Shown in pieces: positions 52,494 to 61,568 of a stretch of DNA of 64,000 nt. A program made the position numbers and the translations under genes. The notes below the pieces were generated by a model. The model ran no database searches, was not told the origin of the DNA, and saw only the letters and a list, made by a program, of their open reading frames with translations. This stretch comes from DATMER01 sp034667225 (GTDB lineage Bacteria > Acidobacteriota > Thermoanaerobaculia > Multivoradales > UBA5704), in NCBI GenBank assembly GCA_034667225.1, contig JAXDKG010000062.1, positions 1 through 64,000 of the forward strand, read 5' to 3'. Each line of letters starts with the position of its first letter. The first letter of the stretch is position 1.

Positions 52494-53354
52494 ATGCGCC
52501 GACCTCTCCTGTTGATGGCCACGTCGTCCGTGTGCTTCGCGCTGATGGCGTTCGCGGCCAAGCTGGCGGCGGCACGGCTGTCGGGCGGGGAGATCGCGTT
52601 CTGCCGCTTCGCGTTCATGCTGATCCCGTTGCTGGCCGTGCCCCGGATCGGGCGCAAGGCGGTCGAGTTCCAGCGCCTCGACCTTCTCGCCTACCGCGGC
52701 ATCTTCGGCGGGGTAGCGGTGCTGCTCTACTTCCTGGCGATCGCTCACATCCCGGTGGGCATCGCGACGCTGCTCAACTACTCCTCGCCCGTGTTCAGCG
52801 TCGTCTTCGCCGCGCTCTTCCTCGGCGAGCGCGCGGACCGCAGGCTCCTGATCCCGCTCGCCGCCGCGCTGCTCGGGCTCACGCTCACCGTTACCGGCAA
52901 CCCGGGCGACGCGTCCTTCCACTTCGGACGCTGGGAGATGGTCGGCATGGCTTCCGGGGTCCTGTCCGGCGCGGCCGTGACCGCGATCCGCGCCGCGCGC
53001 CGCACCGAGGGCTCCTGGGCGGTCTACGGCAGCTTCTCCCTCTGCGGCCTGCTCGCGACGGCGCCGTTCGCCCTGCCGGGGTTTTCCGCCCCGACTCCCC
53101 GCGAGTGGCTCCTGCTCGCCGCCGTGGGCGGCGCCTCCGTGGTGGCCCAGCTCCTCATGACCTGGGCCTACCGCTGGGTGACGAACCTCCAGGCCGGCGT
53201 CATCTCGCAGCTCACGGTGGTGATCTCGATGCTCCTCGGCGTGGTCTTCCTGGACGACCGGCTGACGCCCGTCCAGGTACTCGGGTGCGCGCTGACCCTC
53301 GGCGGCGTCATCGGCGTGGCCTGGACGCACTCCCCTCCCCGGGCTGTCGAGTGA
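52494..53354 (+). CDS. EamA/DMT-family transporter
   Basis: 286 residues with about ten hydrophobic segments in two EamA repeats (LLLMATSSVCFALMAFAAKL and GMASGVLSGAAVTAIRAARR begin the two halves). Inner-membrane drug/metabolite transporter, probably for efflux of small metabolites. The start at ATG 52494 places the first membrane segment right at the N-terminus. The chorismatase gene follows after 24 nt, so cotranscription is possible. Confidence 0.9.
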   Translation: MRRPLLLMATSSVCFALMAFAAKLAAARLSGGEIAFCRFAFMLIPLLAVPRIGRKAVEFQRLDLLAYRGIFGGVAVLLYFLAIAHIPVGIATLLNYSSPVFSVVFAALFLGERADRRLLIPLAAALLGLTLTVTGNPGDASFHFGRWEMVGMASGVLSGAAVTAIRAARRTEGSWAVYGSFSLCGLLATAPFALPGFSAPTPREWLLLAAVGGASVVAQLLMTWAYRWVTNLQAGVISQLTVVISMLLGVVFLDDRLTPVQVLGCALTLGGVIGVAWTHSPPRAVE

Positions 53355-53378
53355 TCGTGATAAAGTAGCCCCAGGCAT

Positions 53379-54200
53379 ATGACTCAGCAGTTGTGGTCTT
53401 CAGCGGCTCCGCCTTGCGCGCCCTGCGAGGAGGACACCGGCCTCCCGGCTCCCGCCTGGGCCTTCGGCCTCGGCGAGGGGTTCTGCCTGGCGAGCGTCAC
53501 GATCCAGGACGCCCGTTCTCTCGGGCGTGCCGAGCTGCAGGAGGCCACCTCCCATGCCTACCGGCACATCGAGGCCGAGCTGCGCGCCCGCGGCACGATC
53601 CATCCCGTCCGGCTCTGGAATTACATCCCTGGCATCCATGAGCCCATGGGGGACGGACTCGACCGCTACAAGGTCTTCAACGCCGGCCGCTACGAGGCGC
53701 TGTCGGCCTGGTTCGGCGGTAAGGAGACGTTTGACCTTTGCGTCGCATCGGCTTCCGGCGTCGGCCATCGCGGCCGGGACCTGGTGATCCACTGTCTGGC
53801 CTCGGACCGTCCCGGCCGCGCAGTCGACAACCCGCGGCAGATCGCGCCGTACCTCTACTCCCGCAAGTACGGCCCGCTGCCGCCCTGCTTCGCCCGCGCC
53901 ACGGTGATCGACTCTCTCGTCCTGGTCGGCGGCACCGCGAGCATCGTGGGCGAGGCCTCGGTCCATCTCGATGACCTGCCCAGGCAGACAGAAGAGACGC
54001 TGCGCAATCTGGCCGTCTTTGTCCCTCTCGAATGCTACCGGGACCTGCGCGTCTACTACCCCGACCCGGCGAGGCTGGACGAGCTGCGGAGCCTCCTGAC
54101 GGACGCGTTCCCCGGCGCTGGCGAGATCGAGTGGGTCCGCGCCGATCTCTGCCGGGCGGAGCTGCTGGTGGAGATCGAAGGGATCGCCGAGCCGCTGTAA
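53379..54200 (+). CDS. Chorismatase-family enzyme (FkbO/Hyg5/XanB2 type)
   Basis: 273 residues. The conserved blocks of chorismatases are visible: LWNYIPGIHEPMGDGLDRYKVFNAGR, NPRQIAPYLYSRKYGPLPPCFARA and GGTASIVGEASVHLDD followed by QTEETLRNL. These enzymes convert chorismate to dihydroxycyclohexadiene carboxylate, 3-hydroxybenzoate or 4-hydroxybenzoate, depending on subtype. The position that is usually His after GTASIVG is Glu here, so the subtype is uncertain. It might feed an aromatic acid to an AMP-ligase of region 1, but the distance makes that speculative. Confidence 0.85.
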   Translation: MTQQLWSSAAPPCAPCEEDTGLPAPAWAFGLGEGFCLASVTIQDARSLGRAELQEATSHAYRHIEAELRARGTIHPVRLWNYIPGIHEPMGDGLDRYKVFNAGRYEALSAWFGGKETFDLCVASASGVGHRGRDLVIHCLASDRPGRAVDNPRQIAPYLYSRKYGPLPPCFARATVIDSLVLVGGTASIVGEASVHLDDLPRQTEETLRNLAVFVPLECYRDLRVYYPDPARLDELRSLLTDAFPGAGEIEWVRADLCRAELLVEIEGIAEPL

Positions 54201-54345
54201 CTTCCCGCGTCCTCACATCACCTTTCCCAGTGGATGGGCACCTTGCCCTTTCTCCCTGAAAGGTCTAACCTCCAGGGGTTCCTTCAAACCATATGTAGAA
54301 CAGCAGGACCGCGGGTCAAGCCGCGGAACCGATGGAGGGGATCTT

Positions 54346-56463
54346 ATGAGGCAAGCTGCCTGGAAATGGGTGTTGACCGTCGCCTTCGCGTTCTGTCTGC
54401 CCTGGATGGCCGCCGGCCAGACCTGCGGGACTGTCAAGGAGGCCGAGGAGCTCAAGAATCCGTTCGAGATCGCGGCCAAGGGTGGAAACCTGGGCACGAC
54501 CCTGGACGTGCAGCTCCAGCGTTTCTGCATCCCCTCGAAGGACAACAAGGACGGCACCTGGGCGACGACGCCGATGACGCTCCGGACGTACATGTATCCC
54601 GGGCGCAGCACGCCGCTGGTCTTCGGCCCCGGACCCACCCTGCGCCTGCGCAAGGAGCGCGACTCTCTCGGTATCCTGCTCAAGAACAGCCTGCCGTACC
54701 CGGCCAACAACCAGTGCGACTCCGCCTGCAGCGCCGGTACGAAATGCGACTGCTCCGCCACGGCCGTCGAGGCCCTGATCAAGCAGTGCGCGGCAGCCTC
54801 GACGGCGGCCTGCTGCTGCATCGTCAACTGCACGCAGAAGCCGCCGAACTGCCTGCACGACTCCAACGTCACCAACCTGCACTTCCACGGCAGCCATGTG
54901 TCCCCCCAGAGCCCGCAGGACTATGTGCTCCTGGACCTGTACCCCCCGAAGCCGATAAATGCGCCCGCGGTCGAGCACAGCGCGCACGGTCCTCGCGGCG
55001 AGGTCGTCTACGGTCAGTTCCCGTACGCGATCAGGAGGTTCCCTTTCAATCAGCCCGAGGGCAGCCACTGGTACCACCCGCACAAGCACGGCTCGGCGAG
55101 CATCCAGATTGCCAACGGCCTGGCGGGCGCCCTGCTGATCGAAGGGCCGTTCGACGACGAGCTGCAGAAGTATTACGACCCGAAGACCGGCGACAAGGTC
55201 ATGGTGATCCAGTCGGTCGCCGAGGACGCCCCCCTTTTCACTCCGGGCGCGGGGTCCGGCCAGATCCTGGTCAACGGCCAGATCAAGCCCAAGATCACTG
55301 TCAAGCCCGGCGAGATCCAGCGCTGGCGGTTCATCAACGCCACCATGAGCTCGCGCACCCTGATCAACGTCACCATTCCCGCCGGCCTGGTCTTCCGGCA
55401 GGTGGCGATGGACGGAATCCGCTTCTCGCCCATCAACTACGATTGCCAGCCGCTGCTCAACTTCAATCCGAGCAAGCCTGTCTTCCCCTGCAATCCCACT
55501 CCGGGCGGCAATCCCACGATCCGGCTGGCGCCCGGCAACCGCGCCGACTTCCTGGTGCAGATGCCGCTCACCGAGACCAGGAAGGGCATCGAGGGCCTGC
55601 GGGTGGAGCGCAAGCTGATCAACATCCAGAACGAGGAACAGGGCCAGCGGAAGATGCTTCTGCAGCGCGATGAGGAGATGGCGCCGGGCCCCGCGGAGCC
55701 GGCGCTCTTCACCGTGGTCGTCGACGACGGCATCGAGGGCAACGACGACCAGCCCAAGATGCTCAAGGCGGGGGCTCCGGAGGCACTGCCGGCGACCCTC
55801 TCCCCGATGCCTCCCTACCTGCGCAACATCACGGCCCAGGAGGTCCAGGGCAACCCGATCGCCATGACCTTCCAGCAGTTCGTCACCGGGCGGAATCAGC
55901 CCTGGCCCTATGCGACGAGCTCGTTCACGCAGTTCAAGCTCAGCGGCACGCAGTTCTGCCCGACCTGCGCCAACATCACGACCGATCTCAACAAGGCCTA
56001 CGAGTGGACGGTCACCAACGATACGACCATTCCGCACCCGTTCCACATCCACACCAACCCCTTCCAGCTCATCAGCGTCAAGGGAGTGCCCGTGCAGCCG
56101 CAGGGGCAGACCAAGCCGGAGCCGGTCTGGATGGATACGCTGACCTTGCCGGTGGCGACGGTGGTCCCGGACCAGGCGCCGAAGGAGCTGACGACGCCGG
56201 TGACGATCACCCCGGCTTCGTTCACGATGCGGCAGCGCTACGAGGACTTCACCGGCCTGTATGTCCTGCACTGCCACTTCCTGGGCCATGAGGACCGCGG
56301 CATGATGTTCGCCGTGCAGACCGTTTGCAACGGTCCCAGGATCAACCCGGCGTCGAAGGGGAAGTACGGCCGTCCCACCACGGACCCGAACGGCGAGTGC
56401 ATCGCCCCGCCCTTCGCGGATCCGCTTCCGGCCTGCAAGGCCGGGGAGGCATGCCCTCATTAG
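54346..56463 (+). CDS. Multicopper oxidase 1 (exported laccase-like)
   Basis: 705 residues with a Sec signal peptide (WVLTVAFAFCLPWMAAGQ). Copper ligand motifs are complete: HFHG (from residue 179), HWYHPHKHG (from 241), HPFHIH (from 564) and HCHFLGHEDRGMM (from 642). Periplasmic or surface oxidation of phenols or metals with O2 reduced to water is expected. A Cys-rich stretch (10 Cys between residues 124 and 169) sits just before the first copper motif. It is paralogous to the 58938-60890 product. GATGGAGGGG supplies the ribosome site. Confidence 0.93.
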   Translation: MRQAAWKWVLTVAFAFCLPWMAAGQTCGTVKEAEELKNPFEIAAKGGNLGTTLDVQLQRFCIPSKDNKDGTWATTPMTLRTYMYPGRSTPLVFGPGPTLRLRKERDSLGILLKNSLPYPANNQCDSACSAGTKCDCSATAVEALIKQCAAASTAACCCIVNCTQKPPNCLHDSNVTNLHFHGSHVSPQSPQDYVLLDLYPPKPINAPAVEHSAHGPRGEVVYGQFPYAIRRFPFNQPEGSHWYHPHKHGSASIQIANGLAGALLIEGPFDDELQKYYDPKTGDKVMVIQSVAEDAPLFTPGAGSGQILVNGQIKPKITVKPGEIQRWRFINATMSSRTLINVTIPAGLVFRQVAMDGIRFSPINYDCQPLLNFNPSKPVFPCNPTPGGNPTIRLAPGNRADFLVQMPLTETRKGIEGLRVERKLINIQNEEQGQRKMLLQRDEEMAPGPAEPALFTVVVDDGIEGNDDQPKMLKAGAPEALPATLSPMPPYLRNITAQEVQGNPIAMTFQQFVTGRNQPWPYATSSFTQFKLSGTQFCPTCANITTDLNKAYEWTVTNDTTIPHPFHIHTNPFQLISVKGVPVQPQGQTKPEPVWMDTLTLPVATVVPDQAPKELTTPVTITPASFTMRQRYEDFTGLYVLHCHFLGHEDRGMMFAVQTVCNGPRINPASKGKYGRPTTDPNGECIAPPFADPLPACKAGEACPH

Positions 56464-56524
56464 CCCGGCTCATCCCGGGTCTCTGACCCGGTTCGACCCC
56501 CAGGCAGCGGAGTTCGATCGCCGC

Positions 56525-57259
56525 GTGGGCCTGCCCGAGAAAGACTGCCGCGGCATCGCCGCGGCAGTCCTGTCTCTGGCCGGTGCCGGTATCGGCGAGG
56601 GTGAAGACCGGGTTCTCGAGATCGGCGCCGGGACGGGTATGATGGGCCGCTGGTTCCTGGAGCACCCTGTGCGGTACGCGGGCCTCGACCTCTCGCGGGG
56701 CATGCTGGAGGTCTTCCGGCGGCGAGCGCCCGGGGCTCCCCTCGTCCAAGCCGACGGCTCGCGGACCTGGCCACTCCCTGACGGCTCGGTCCGCGCCATC
56801 TTCAGCTCGCGGGCGATCCACCTTCTCCCGCGCGAGCACGTGATCGGCGAGGCGTTGCGCGTGGCGCCGCGCGGCACCCTGGTGATCGGCCGGGTGGAGC
56901 GCCAGCCGGAGAGCGTCAAGGCACGCCTGGCGCGGGAGATGCGGGGCCGGCTTCGCGATCTCGGGTTCTCTCCCCGCGACGCGGGCAGCCGCCGGCTGCT
57001 CCAAGCCCTGCTCGACGAAGGCGCGCGGAACCTCGAGCGCACCGAGGTCGTGCGCTGGCCGGCCCGGCAGACGCCGCGCGAGGCCCTGGACCAGTGGCGC
57101 GGCAAGGAAGGCCTCGGCGGTATCGTGCTGCCGCCGGGCGTCCAGGAGGATGTGCTGCGCGGGCTCGAAGCCTGGGCGTTGGAAACCTTCGGCGGCCTCG
57201 ACCTCCTCCAGAACACGGAAGAGGCCTACGTGCTCGACAGCGTGCGCCTGCCCGGATAG
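56525..57259 (+). CDS. Class I SAM-dependent methyltransferase
   Basis: 244 residues from the GTG. Motif I is VLEIGAGTGMMG, followed by YAGLDLSRGML and FSSRAIHLLPREH, a small-molecule methyltransferase. Codons upstream in the same frame read TRFDPQAAEFDRR, the usual family N-terminus, but no ATG/GTG/TTG precedes them, so initiation may use CTG 56483 or another rare codon and the true protein may be about 14 residues longer. It lies in an operon between multicopper oxidase 1 (61-nt gap) and the storage-protein genes (23-nt gap). Confidence 0.85.
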   Translation: MGLPEKDCRGIAAAVLSLAGAGIGEGEDRVLEIGAGTGMMGRWFLEHPVRYAGLDLSRGMLEVFRRRAPGAPLVQADGSRTWPLPDGSVRAIFSSRAIHLLPREHVIGEALRVAPRGTLVIGRVERQPESVKARLAREMRGRLRDLGFSPRDAGSRRLLQALLDEGARNLERTEVVRWPARQTPREALDQWRGKEGLGGIVLPPGVQEDVLRGLEAWALETFGGLDLLQNTEEAYVLDSVRLPG

Positions 57260-57282
57260 AAAGATAGAAAGGATAAAGCTGC

Positions 57283-58095
57283 ATGGATGACCTTCTGACC
57301 GATCTGGGCCAGGCGCTCGTCGAGGGCTCGCTCAGCGACCAGGACCTGCTCGCGCGCACCAGCGGGCCCGCGCTCGTCCAGATCCTCCCCGAGGCAAATG
57401 TGATCAAAGTCGGGGGCCAGAGCTTCATCGACCGCGGACGCGTCGCGGTCTTTCCCCTGATCGACGAGGTCGTGGCCAATCTCGGACGGCACAAGATGAT
57501 CCTCGGCACGGGCGCGGGCACCCGCGCCCGCCATGCCTACAGCGTCGGCCTCGATTTAGGCATGCCCACGGGAGTTCTCTCCGTGCTTGGCACCTTCGTC
57601 AGCATGCAGAACGCCCGCATGCTCAACTACCTGCTTGCCAAGCACGGCATCCCGTTCATCGAGCCGGCGCAGTTCGCGCAGCTCCCGCTCTACCTCGCCG
57701 AGCGCGGCGCCGTGATCTTCTTCGGCATGCCGCCCTATGTGTACTGGCAGCAGAACCCGGCCGTGGGCCGCATCCCGCCACACCGCACCGACACCGGCAG
57801 CTACCTGGTGAGCGAGGTGCTCGGCGCGCGCTCCATGATCTATGTCAAAGACGTGGACGGCCTCTACACCGCCGACCCCAAGAAGGACCGCGGCGCACGC
57901 TTCATCCCGCGCATCACCGTGTCCGAGCTGCGCGAGATGGATCTCCAGGACGTGGTTGTGGAGCGGGCCGTCCTCGACATGATGGAGAACGCCCAGCACC
58001 GCCGCTCGATCCAGGTCATCAACGGCCTGGTGCCGGGCAATCTCACCCGCGCGCTGGACGGAGAGCCCGTTGGCACAATCATCACTGCCGATTGA
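57283..58095 (+). CDS. mosB: Molybdenum storage protein-type subunit 1
   Basis: 270 residues of the amino-acid-kinase/UMP-kinase fold, with a pattern I recognise from the molybdenum storage protein (MoSto): VIKVGGQSFIDRGR, LGTGAGTRARHAYSVG, FFGMPPY then RIPPHRTDTG, VKDVDGLYTADPK, and VINGLVPGNLTRAL. MoSto is an (alpha-beta)3 cage that binds ATP and stores polyoxomolybdate or tungstate. The match to the beta subunit is best. The adjacent paralogue supplies a second subunit. A diverged UMP kinase is the alternative, but true UMP kinases lack these blocks. Confidence 0.85.
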   Translation: MDDLLTDLGQALVEGSLSDQDLLARTSGPALVQILPEANVIKVGGQSFIDRGRVAVFPLIDEVVANLGRHKMILGTGAGTRARHAYSVGLDLGMPTGVLSVLGTFVSMQNARMLNYLLAKHGIPFIEPAQFAQLPLYLAERGAVIFFGMPPYVYWQQNPAVGRIPPHRTDTGSYLVSEVLGARSMIYVKDVDGLYTADPKKDRGARFIPRITVSELREMDLQDVVVERAVLDMMENAQHRRSIQVINGLVPGNLTRALDGEPVGTIITAD

Positions 58096-58104
58096 GGAAC
58101 GCCT

Positions 58105-58923
58105 GTGACTGAAACCGATTCCAAGGCCCATCACGTCCGCTCCCTGCTGATGCGCGAGAGCCTCCTCGACCGCGAGGTGGAGCGCTCCACCGAGGGCGCG
58201 GTCTTTCGCATGCTGCCGGACGCGCGCGTCCTCAAGATCGGCGGCCGGTCGATCATGGATGCCGGGCGCGGCGTGGTCTACCCCGTGGTCGACGTCCTCG
58301 CCGACTGCCTGAAAACGTGGAAGTTGATCCTGGGCACCGGCGGCGGCGTGCGCACCCGCCACGTCTTCTCGATCGGCATCGACCTCGGGCTGCCCACCGG
58401 CGTGCTGGCCCAGGTCGCCGCGGCCGATGCCCTGGGCAACGCCCACATGCTCGGCACGCTGCTGTCGCCCTATGGCGTGGTGGCGATTCCGCCTGAGATC
58501 TTCGGCCACCTGCTGCCCCTGTTCATCCATAGCGCTCCCGGGGTCGTGTTCAGCGGCGTGCCGCCGTACTCGCTGTGGGAGCACCCGCCCGGCGTGGGGC
58601 GCATCCCGCCGCACCGCACGGACGCGGGTGCGTTCCTCCTGGCGGAGTGTTTCGGTTGCCGCAGCCTGACGCTGGTCAAGGACGTGGACGGGCTCTATAC
58701 CGCCGACCCGAAGCTCGACCCGTCGGCTTCGTTCATTCCGGAGATCAGCCTTTCCGACCTGCGGAAGCGGGCCTTCCAGACGCTGCCGTTCGAGCCGGTG
58801 CTGCTCGACCTGCTGGAGAACGCGCGCCTGCTGGACCGCTTCCAGATCGTCAACGGGCACGAGCCCGGACGCATCCGGGAGGCGCTCGAGGGCCGGCACG
58901 TGGGCACGATCGTTCACCGCTGA
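58105..58923 (+). CDS. Molybdenum storage protein-type subunit 2
   Basis: 272 residues, GTG start with GAGGAAC upstream, 9 nt after subunit 1. Paralogue of the previous gene with the same ordered blocks: VLKIGGRSIMDAGR, LGTGGGVRTRHVFSIG, FSGVPPY, RIPPHRTDAGAF, VKDVDGLYTADPK, VNGHEPGRIREAL. A pair of adjacent paralogues is the expected arrangement for a heteromeric storage cage; which one is alpha cannot be settled by eye. The VNGLVPG motif of the partner is VNGHEPG here. Confidence 0.83.
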   Translation: MTETDSKAHHVRSLLMRESLLDREVERSTEGAVFRMLPDARVLKIGGRSIMDAGRGVVYPVVDVLADCLKTWKLILGTGGGVRTRHVFSIGIDLGLPTGVLAQVAAADALGNAHMLGTLLSPYGVVAIPPEIFGHLLPLFIHSAPGVVFSGVPPYSLWEHPPGVGRIPPHRTDAGAFLLAECFGCRSLTLVKDVDGLYTADPKLDPSASFIPEISLSDLRKRAFQTLPFEPVLLDLLENARLLDRFQIVNGHEPGRIREALEGRHVGTIVHR

Positions 58924-58937
58924 TGTAAGGTGATGCC

Positions 58938-60890
58938 ATGATCGGAAAGGCGACTGCTCTCCTGCTCCTTGCCGCCGCTTCCGCCCAGGCGCAGAGCCAG
59001 TTCTGCATCCCTTGTACGCTGGGCCAGGACCTGGTCGAGCCGCCGGTGATCTCCGCTGTCAACGGCGTGCTCGACACCACGCTGCGCATCGAGATGAAGC
59101 CGCACTCCGTGCCCGTCTGGACCCAGAGCGGCAGCCAATGGTCGTGCTGCCAGCGGAGTCTCTCGCTGCGCACCTACGGCTTTCCCGCGCCTGATGGCGG
59201 CTACCAGTGGGATTTCCCAGGCCCGACCTTGAAGCTGCGCAAGCCGACCGCCCCGGGAGGCCAGGGGGACCGTCTGCGCATCAAGCTGGTCAACGCCCTG
59301 CCCGTGAATTCGGCGGTGGCCCACGAGTGCAACGCCTGCACAGGCTGCGACGGCGCCAACCCACCCAAATGCTGCGACGCGCTCGACGCCTTTCCCAACT
59401 GCTTCCATGGCAGCAACGACACCAACCTCCATTTGCACGGCAGCCACGTCTCGCCCCAGGCGCCGCAGGACTACGTGCTCCTGGAGCTGCGGCCGCAGGG
59501 CTCTTCGAGCGCCGGGAGCGGGACTCACGGCCGCGGGCTCGTGGCCACGGGCGAGTACCAGTACAGCGTCGATCCATTGCGCTGGACGCAGCCCGAGGGC
59601 ACTCACTGGTATCACCCGCACAAGCACGGAGCGGTGGCGCTCCAGGTCGCCAACGGCATGGCCGGCGCCCTGCTGATCGAAGGCCCGTTCGACGATTGGC
59701 TGCGCGGGTTCTACCAGGCCCGGGGCTTCACATTGAAGGAGAAGCTCCTGGTCGTCCAGCAGGTCAGCGATCACCTCAACTTCTTTCAGGGGGGCAGCGC
59801 GCCCACGCCGCTGGTCAACGGCCAGGCCAACCCGAAGGTCCGGATGTACCCCGGCGAGATCCAGCGCTGGCGGTTTCTCGGCGCCACCATGCAGGGGAGC
59901 GCGCAGCTCGAGCTGGACTTCAACGGGCCCCAGGGCACGCCCACCACGGCGCGGCAGATCGCCATGGACGGCATCCAATTCGCGCCCAAGAACTACGAGC
60001 GCCAGCCGCTGCTGCCGCTCTCCCTGGAGTTCCGGCTGTCGCCGGGCAACCGGGCCGACTTTCTGGTCCAGGCGCCGCAGACTCCGGGGACCTACGCAGT
60101 TACCTACGACGTCTTCGGCCAGGCGGAGTCGTCCGAACAGTCCGAGCGCCTGAGAAGCCTGCTGGAGTTCCTCGCCCCCGGGTCGGCCAAGCCCGAGATC
60201 GTGACGATCGAGGTCGCGCCCTGTTCCTCGGAGTCTCTTTCCTCCGAGCCGTGCGATCCCATGCCGTATCCCACGCCCGGCCAGTGGCCCGCCGTACCTT
60301 CCTATCTCCAGGACATCACACAGGTGGCCGGCACCCGGACCCTGCGCTTCGAATTGAAAGATCCGACGAACGGTCATGACGTCAGCCCGCCGTTCCAGCC
60401 CAGCAAGTTCTACATCAATCTTCAGGCGGGCGAGCTGCGGCAATACAACCCGGCCTGCGTCGACGTCACGGCCAGGCTGGGCACGGCCGAGGAATGGACG
60501 ATCGTCAACACCACGGACGCCGATCCGTTCCACGTCTTCCACATCCACACCAACTCGTTCCAGGTGATCCAGAACGGGACCGCGCCCCTGGATCCGCCCT
60601 GGGTCTGGCGCGACAGCATCACTCTGCCGGCGAACGGCAACTCCTCCGACCAGCCGAAGGTGGTGAAGATGCGGACGCGTTTCGAAGAGTTCACCGGCGA
60701 GTACGTGCTGCACTGCCACTTCCTGGGCCACGAGGACCGCGGCATGATGCTCGGAGTCCAGACCGTCTGCCCGGCTCCGACCCCGACGCCGAGCCTGTAC
60801 TTCGGCAAGCCGAACCCGACCGGGCCGGAGTGCGTGGCGGGCAACTACATCCCCGCGGCGCCGCAATGCCCGGTGATCACAAATCAATGA
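58938..60890 (+). CDS. Multicopper oxidase 2 (exported laccase-like)
   Basis: 650 residues with signal peptide (ALLLLAAASAQAQ), 14 nt after the storage-protein gene. Copper motifs: HLHG, HWYHPHKHG, HVFHIHTNSF and HCHFLGHEDRGMM. Six Cys between residues 131 and 155 again precede the first copper motif, and extra pairs (FCIPC, WSCC) lie near the N-terminus. It shares the overall plan of multicopper oxidase 1, so the two arose by duplication around the storage-protein genes. The substrate is unknown. Confidence 0.92.
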   Translation: MIGKATALLLLAAASAQAQSQFCIPCTLGQDLVEPPVISAVNGVLDTTLRIEMKPHSVPVWTQSGSQWSCCQRSLSLRTYGFPAPDGGYQWDFPGPTLKLRKPTAPGGQGDRLRIKLVNALPVNSAVAHECNACTGCDGANPPKCCDALDAFPNCFHGSNDTNLHLHGSHVSPQAPQDYVLLELRPQGSSSAGSGTHGRGLVATGEYQYSVDPLRWTQPEGTHWYHPHKHGAVALQVANGMAGALLIEGPFDDWLRGFYQARGFTLKEKLLVVQQVSDHLNFFQGGSAPTPLVNGQANPKVRMYPGEIQRWRFLGATMQGSAQLELDFNGPQGTPTTARQIAMDGIQFAPKNYERQPLLPLSLEFRLSPGNRADFLVQAPQTPGTYAVTYDVFGQAESSEQSERLRSLLEFLAPGSAKPEIVTIEVAPCSSESLSSEPCDPMPYPTPGQWPAVPSYLQDITQVAGTRTLRFELKDPTNGHDVSPPFQPSKFYINLQAGELRQYNPACVDVTARLGTAEEWTIVNTTDADPFHVFHIHTNSFQVIQNGTAPLDPPWVWRDSITLPANGNSSDQPKVVKMRTRFEEFTGEYVLHCHFLGHEDRGMMLGVQTVCPAPTPTPSLYFGKPNPTGPECVAGNYIPAAPQCPVITNQ

Positions 60891-60896
60891 GAGATC

Positions 60897-61568
60897 GTGC
60901 CGGTTCCGGCTGAAGCTGCGAGCGCCGCATCTGTCCGCGGCGTGAGCGTGCGCTTCGGCTCCGTCGAAGCGCTGGCGGATATTGCCCTCGATCTCCCCCG
61001 CGGCAGTCTCACCGTCCTGGTGGGTCCCAACGGCGCGGGCAAGACCACGCTCCTGCGCGTCCTGGCCGGGCTCCTCGTTCCGGACGCGGGGACCGTCGAG
61101 ATCCCCGGCAACAAACGCCTTCGCGGTTACATCCCGCAAGACCTCGCGCTCGATCCAGAGATGACCGGCCGCGAGACGCTCTGGCTGCTCGCGGCGCTTC
61201 ACGGCGTGCCGAAGCGGGAACGGTCCGAGCGCATCGCCGGTCTCGCCGCGGCGTTCGGCATCGCGGAGCACCTGCCGCGGCCCGTGGCCGTCTGGTCGGG
61301 AGGGCTGAAGCGGCGGCTCCACCTGGCCGCGGGGATGATCCACGATCCCGATCTGCTGCTGCTCGACGAGCCGACAGCGGGGCTCGACGTCGAGAGGTCC
61401 GGCTTCCTCTGGGAGGAGCTGAAGCGACGGGCCGCCGCGGGACGTGCCGTGGTGGTCGTGACGCACGACCTCGCCGCGGCCGAGCGCCACGCCGACCGCG
61501 CCGTGGTCCTGCACGGTGGCCGTATCGCAGCCTCCGGGCCGCCGCGCGGTCTGGAGGAGCTCTTGTGA
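60897..61568 (+). CDS. ABC transporter ATP-binding protein
   Basis: 223 residues; GTG start 6 nt after multicopper oxidase 2. Walker A is GPNGAGKTT, the Q-loop YIPQDLAL, the signature WSGGLKRR, Walker B LLLLDEPTAG, and the switch His is in VVTHD. Type typical of ABC-2 exporters. The stop overlaps the permease start (GTGA). Probably exports a product or metal-binding metabolite linked to this operon, which is inference from position. Confidence 0.93.
   Translation: MPVPAEAASAASVRGVSVRFGSVEALADIALDLPRGSLTVLVGPNGAGKTTLLRVLAGLLVPDAGTVEIPGNKRLRGYIPQDLALDPEMTGRETLWLLAALHGVPKRERSERIAGLAAAFGIAEHLPRPVAVWSGGLKRRLHLAAGMIHDPDLLLLDEPTAGLDVERSGFLWEELKRRAAAGRAVVVVTHDLAAAERHADRAVVLHGGRIAASGPPRGLEELL

Noticed and set aside
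57283..58923. Pair of UMP kinases (pyrH)
   Set aside because: Two adjacent paralogues with GTGAGTRARH, PPHRTD and VNGLVPGN blocks match the molybdenum storage protein better than single-copy pyrH, and no translation-factor neighbours (tsf, frr) are present.
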